Of a DNA stretch of 64,000 nt, positions 62,737 to 64,000 are shown in pieces. This stretch comes from RSA9 sp036381195. GTDB lineage: Bacteria > Gemmatimonadota > Gemmatimonadetes > Longimicrobiales > RSA9. The stretch's first letter is position 1. Each line of letters opens with the position of its first letter. Below the pieces are notes generated by a model. That model was not told the origin of the DNA, did no database searches, and was given only the letters and a program-made list of their open reading frames with translations. The DNA lies in NCBI GenBank assembly GCA_036381195.1, contig DASVDH010000047.1, positions 1 to 64,000 of the forward strand. Direction: 5' to 3'. Made by a program: the position numbers and the translations under genes.

Positions 62737-64000
62737 CTACAGCACGAGCGCCTGCGCCGCCGCGAACAGCGCCGCCGCCACGGCCGCGGCGAACGGGACC
62801 GTCGCCACCCAGGAGCTCACGATGCGGCGCACCGTGGCCATGTTGAGCGCTGCGATGCCGTGGCCGAGCCCCACGCCGATGACCCCGCCGACCAGCGTGT
62901 GCGTCGTGGAGATCGGCAGCCCCAGCGAGCTGGCGATGAGCACCGTCGTGGCGGCGCCGAACTCCGCACTGAAGCCGCGCGTCGGCGTGATCTCCGTGAT
63001 CTGGCGGCCGATCGTCCCGATGACCTTGTGGCCGAGCGTGGCCAGGCCGACCACGATGCCGCCGCCCCCCAGCACGAGCGTCCAGAACGGCACCTCCACG
63101 CGCGCCGCCACCTCCGTGAAACCCGCGTTGTAGAGGGAGGCGACGGCCGCGACCGGCCCGATCGCATTGGCCACGTCGTTCGCGCCGTGCGCGAAGGCGA
63201 CGTAACAGGCGGTCGCGATCTGCAGCAGGGCGAAAATCCGCTCGACGTACGCGTACGGGCCCGCCTCGCGCGCGGGCCGCGTCGCCCGCACGAGCGCGGT
63301 CGCCAGCACGCCCACCACCGCCCCCAGCGCGGCGGCGATGGCCACGCCGACGAACACGGGCGGCGCACCAGCGCGGCGGCCGAGGACCTTGTAGATGAAC
63401 GACAGCGTCATCACCGCGACGACGATGCCGGCGAGGTAAGGAGCGTAACGCCGCGCAGCCGCGACCGGGTCCGGACGGCGCAAGATGAGCCGGCGGATGC
63501 CGAGGAAGCTGAGGTACGCCAGCAGCCCGCCGAGCGCCGGCGAGATCAACCAGCTCGCCACGATCCGGCCCATCGTGCCCCAGTCCACACCGTGGATGCC
63601 GAAGCGAGTCACCCCGATCCCCATCACCGCGCCCACAATCGAGTGCGTCGTCGAGACCGGCATGCCGATGTGCGTCGCGATGTGCAGCCAGACGGCGGAG
63701 GCCAGCAGGGCACAGATCATGCCCAGCGCCAAGAGCAGCGGGCCATTCCCGCCCAACGGCCCCGCGGGGTCGAACTTCGCGACCTCGATGATCCCGCTGC
63801 TGATCGTCTCCGTCACGCTGCTGCCCACCAGGACCGCGCCGCCGAACTCGAAGACGGCGGCCAGCAAGAGCGCGCCGGTCAGCGTGAGGGCGCCCGAGCC
63901 GACCGACGTGCCCATCGCGTTTGCCACATCGTTCGCGCCGATCGTCCACGCCATGTAGAAACCCGCCACCAGCGCGATGGCGAGGATGACGAGCGCGACC
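62737..64000 (-). CDS. pit: Inorganic phosphate transporter, PiT family (5' end off window)
   Basis: The frame runs off the right edge; 421 codons visible. About 10 membrane helices and the two family repeats GANDVANAMGTSVGSGAL and GANDVANAIGPVAAV, with PVSTTHSIVGAVMG and PISTTHTLVGGVIG repeated motifs. Imports phosphate or metal-phosphate with protons. Low-affinity Pit type; no regulatory PhoU gene is visible on this side. Confidence 0.95.
   Translation of the reverse strand, partial: VALVILAIALVAGFYMAWTIGANDVANAMGTSVGSGALTLTGALLLAAVFEFGGAVLVGSSVTETISSGIIEVAKFDPAGPLGGNGPLLLALGMICALLASAVWLHIATHIGMPVSTTHSIVGAVMGIGVTRFGIHGVDWGTMGRIVASWLISPALGGLLAYLSFLGIRRLILRRPDPVAAARRYAPYLAGIVVAVMTLSFIYKVLGRRAGAPPVFVGVAIAAALGAVVGVLATALVRATRPAREAGPYAYVERIFALLQIATACYVAFAHGANDVANAIGPVAAVASLYNAGFTEVAARVEVPFWTLVLGGGGIVVGLATLGHKVIGTIGRQITEITPTRGFSAEFGAATTVLIASSLGLPISTTHTLVGGVIGVGLGHGIAALNMATVRRIVSSWVATVPFAAAVAAALFAAAQALVL

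Overview
The window is very GC-rich, densely coded bacterial DNA. Its gene content fits a Gemmatimonadota-like, Gram-negative soil or sediment bacterium: amidohydrolases with secretion signals, M16 peptidases, RND efflux, lipoproteins with Ig/IPT-like domains, outer-membrane barrels and Ala/Pro-rich tails. No rRNA or species marker is present, so this placement is an inference from protein style.

Region 1 (1-5580) is a compact defence/accessory island with lower GC and less biased codon use than the rest. It starts with a type I restriction-modification methylase (hsdM, running off the left edge). Next to hsdM is a tRNA-like gene about 119 nt long that carries a self-folding hairpin of about 44 nt. 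Then come three tightly overlapping genes on the minus strand: a multiubiquitin-family ubiquitin-like protein, an E1-like ThiF enzyme with an N-terminal DUF6791-type domain, and a Cys-rich DUF6527-type protein. Together they form a bacterial ubiquitin-like conjugation operon. Divergent from it lies a HigB-like toxin with a HigA antitoxin that carries an ImmA/IrrE-type HEAGH domain. The shared intergenic region holds two copies of a dyad operator (12/15 identical), which suggests the antitoxin controls both units. A truncated NYN-domain fragment marks the right edge.

Region 2 (5580-17850): an ABC exporter, an FAD monooxygenase and a MOSC protein, followed by a minus-strand formate dehydrogenase operon. 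The catalytic subunit has an in-frame TGA read as selenocysteine, with a recognisable bacterial SECIS hairpin. The order is catalytic Moco subunit (TTG start), NuoE-NuoF fusion, Fe-S subunit, fdhD. The [4Fe-4S] head normally at the N-terminus of the catalytic subunit sits instead at the end of the Fe-S subunit. Divergent from the operon is nicotinate phosphoribosyltransferase, with a 23-bp palindrome between them.

Region 3 (17950-25050): an outer-membrane barrel protein and an RND efflux system (membrane fusion protein, pump, TolC-like channel), with an ArsR-family repressor upstream. Matching dyad operators lie at arsR and in front of the pump operon.

Region 4 (25050-48000): secreted amidohydrolases (one and a half of the three domains in the first pair lack the metal ligands), two hybrid-free sensor histidine kinases flanking an M16 peptidase, tyrS, rlmA-like rRNA methyltransferase, gamma-glutamyltranspeptidase, a zinc alcohol dehydrogenase, secreted proteins of unknown function, a DUF1622 membrane protein broken by an apparent single-base frameshift, and a complete amidohydrolase.

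Region 5 (48000-64000): a sugar transferase with an Ala/Pro-rich arm, a large multicopper oxidase, an SDR oxidoreductase, two lipoproteins (one with Ig-like and IPT domains and a HEVKH motif), citrate synthase, an 880-bp repeat-filled intergenic region, an 891-residue coiled-coil protein, a beta-lactamase-fold serine hydrolase, and a PiT phosphate transporter running off the right edge. G-rich low-complexity repeats of one style recur in several intergenic gaps.
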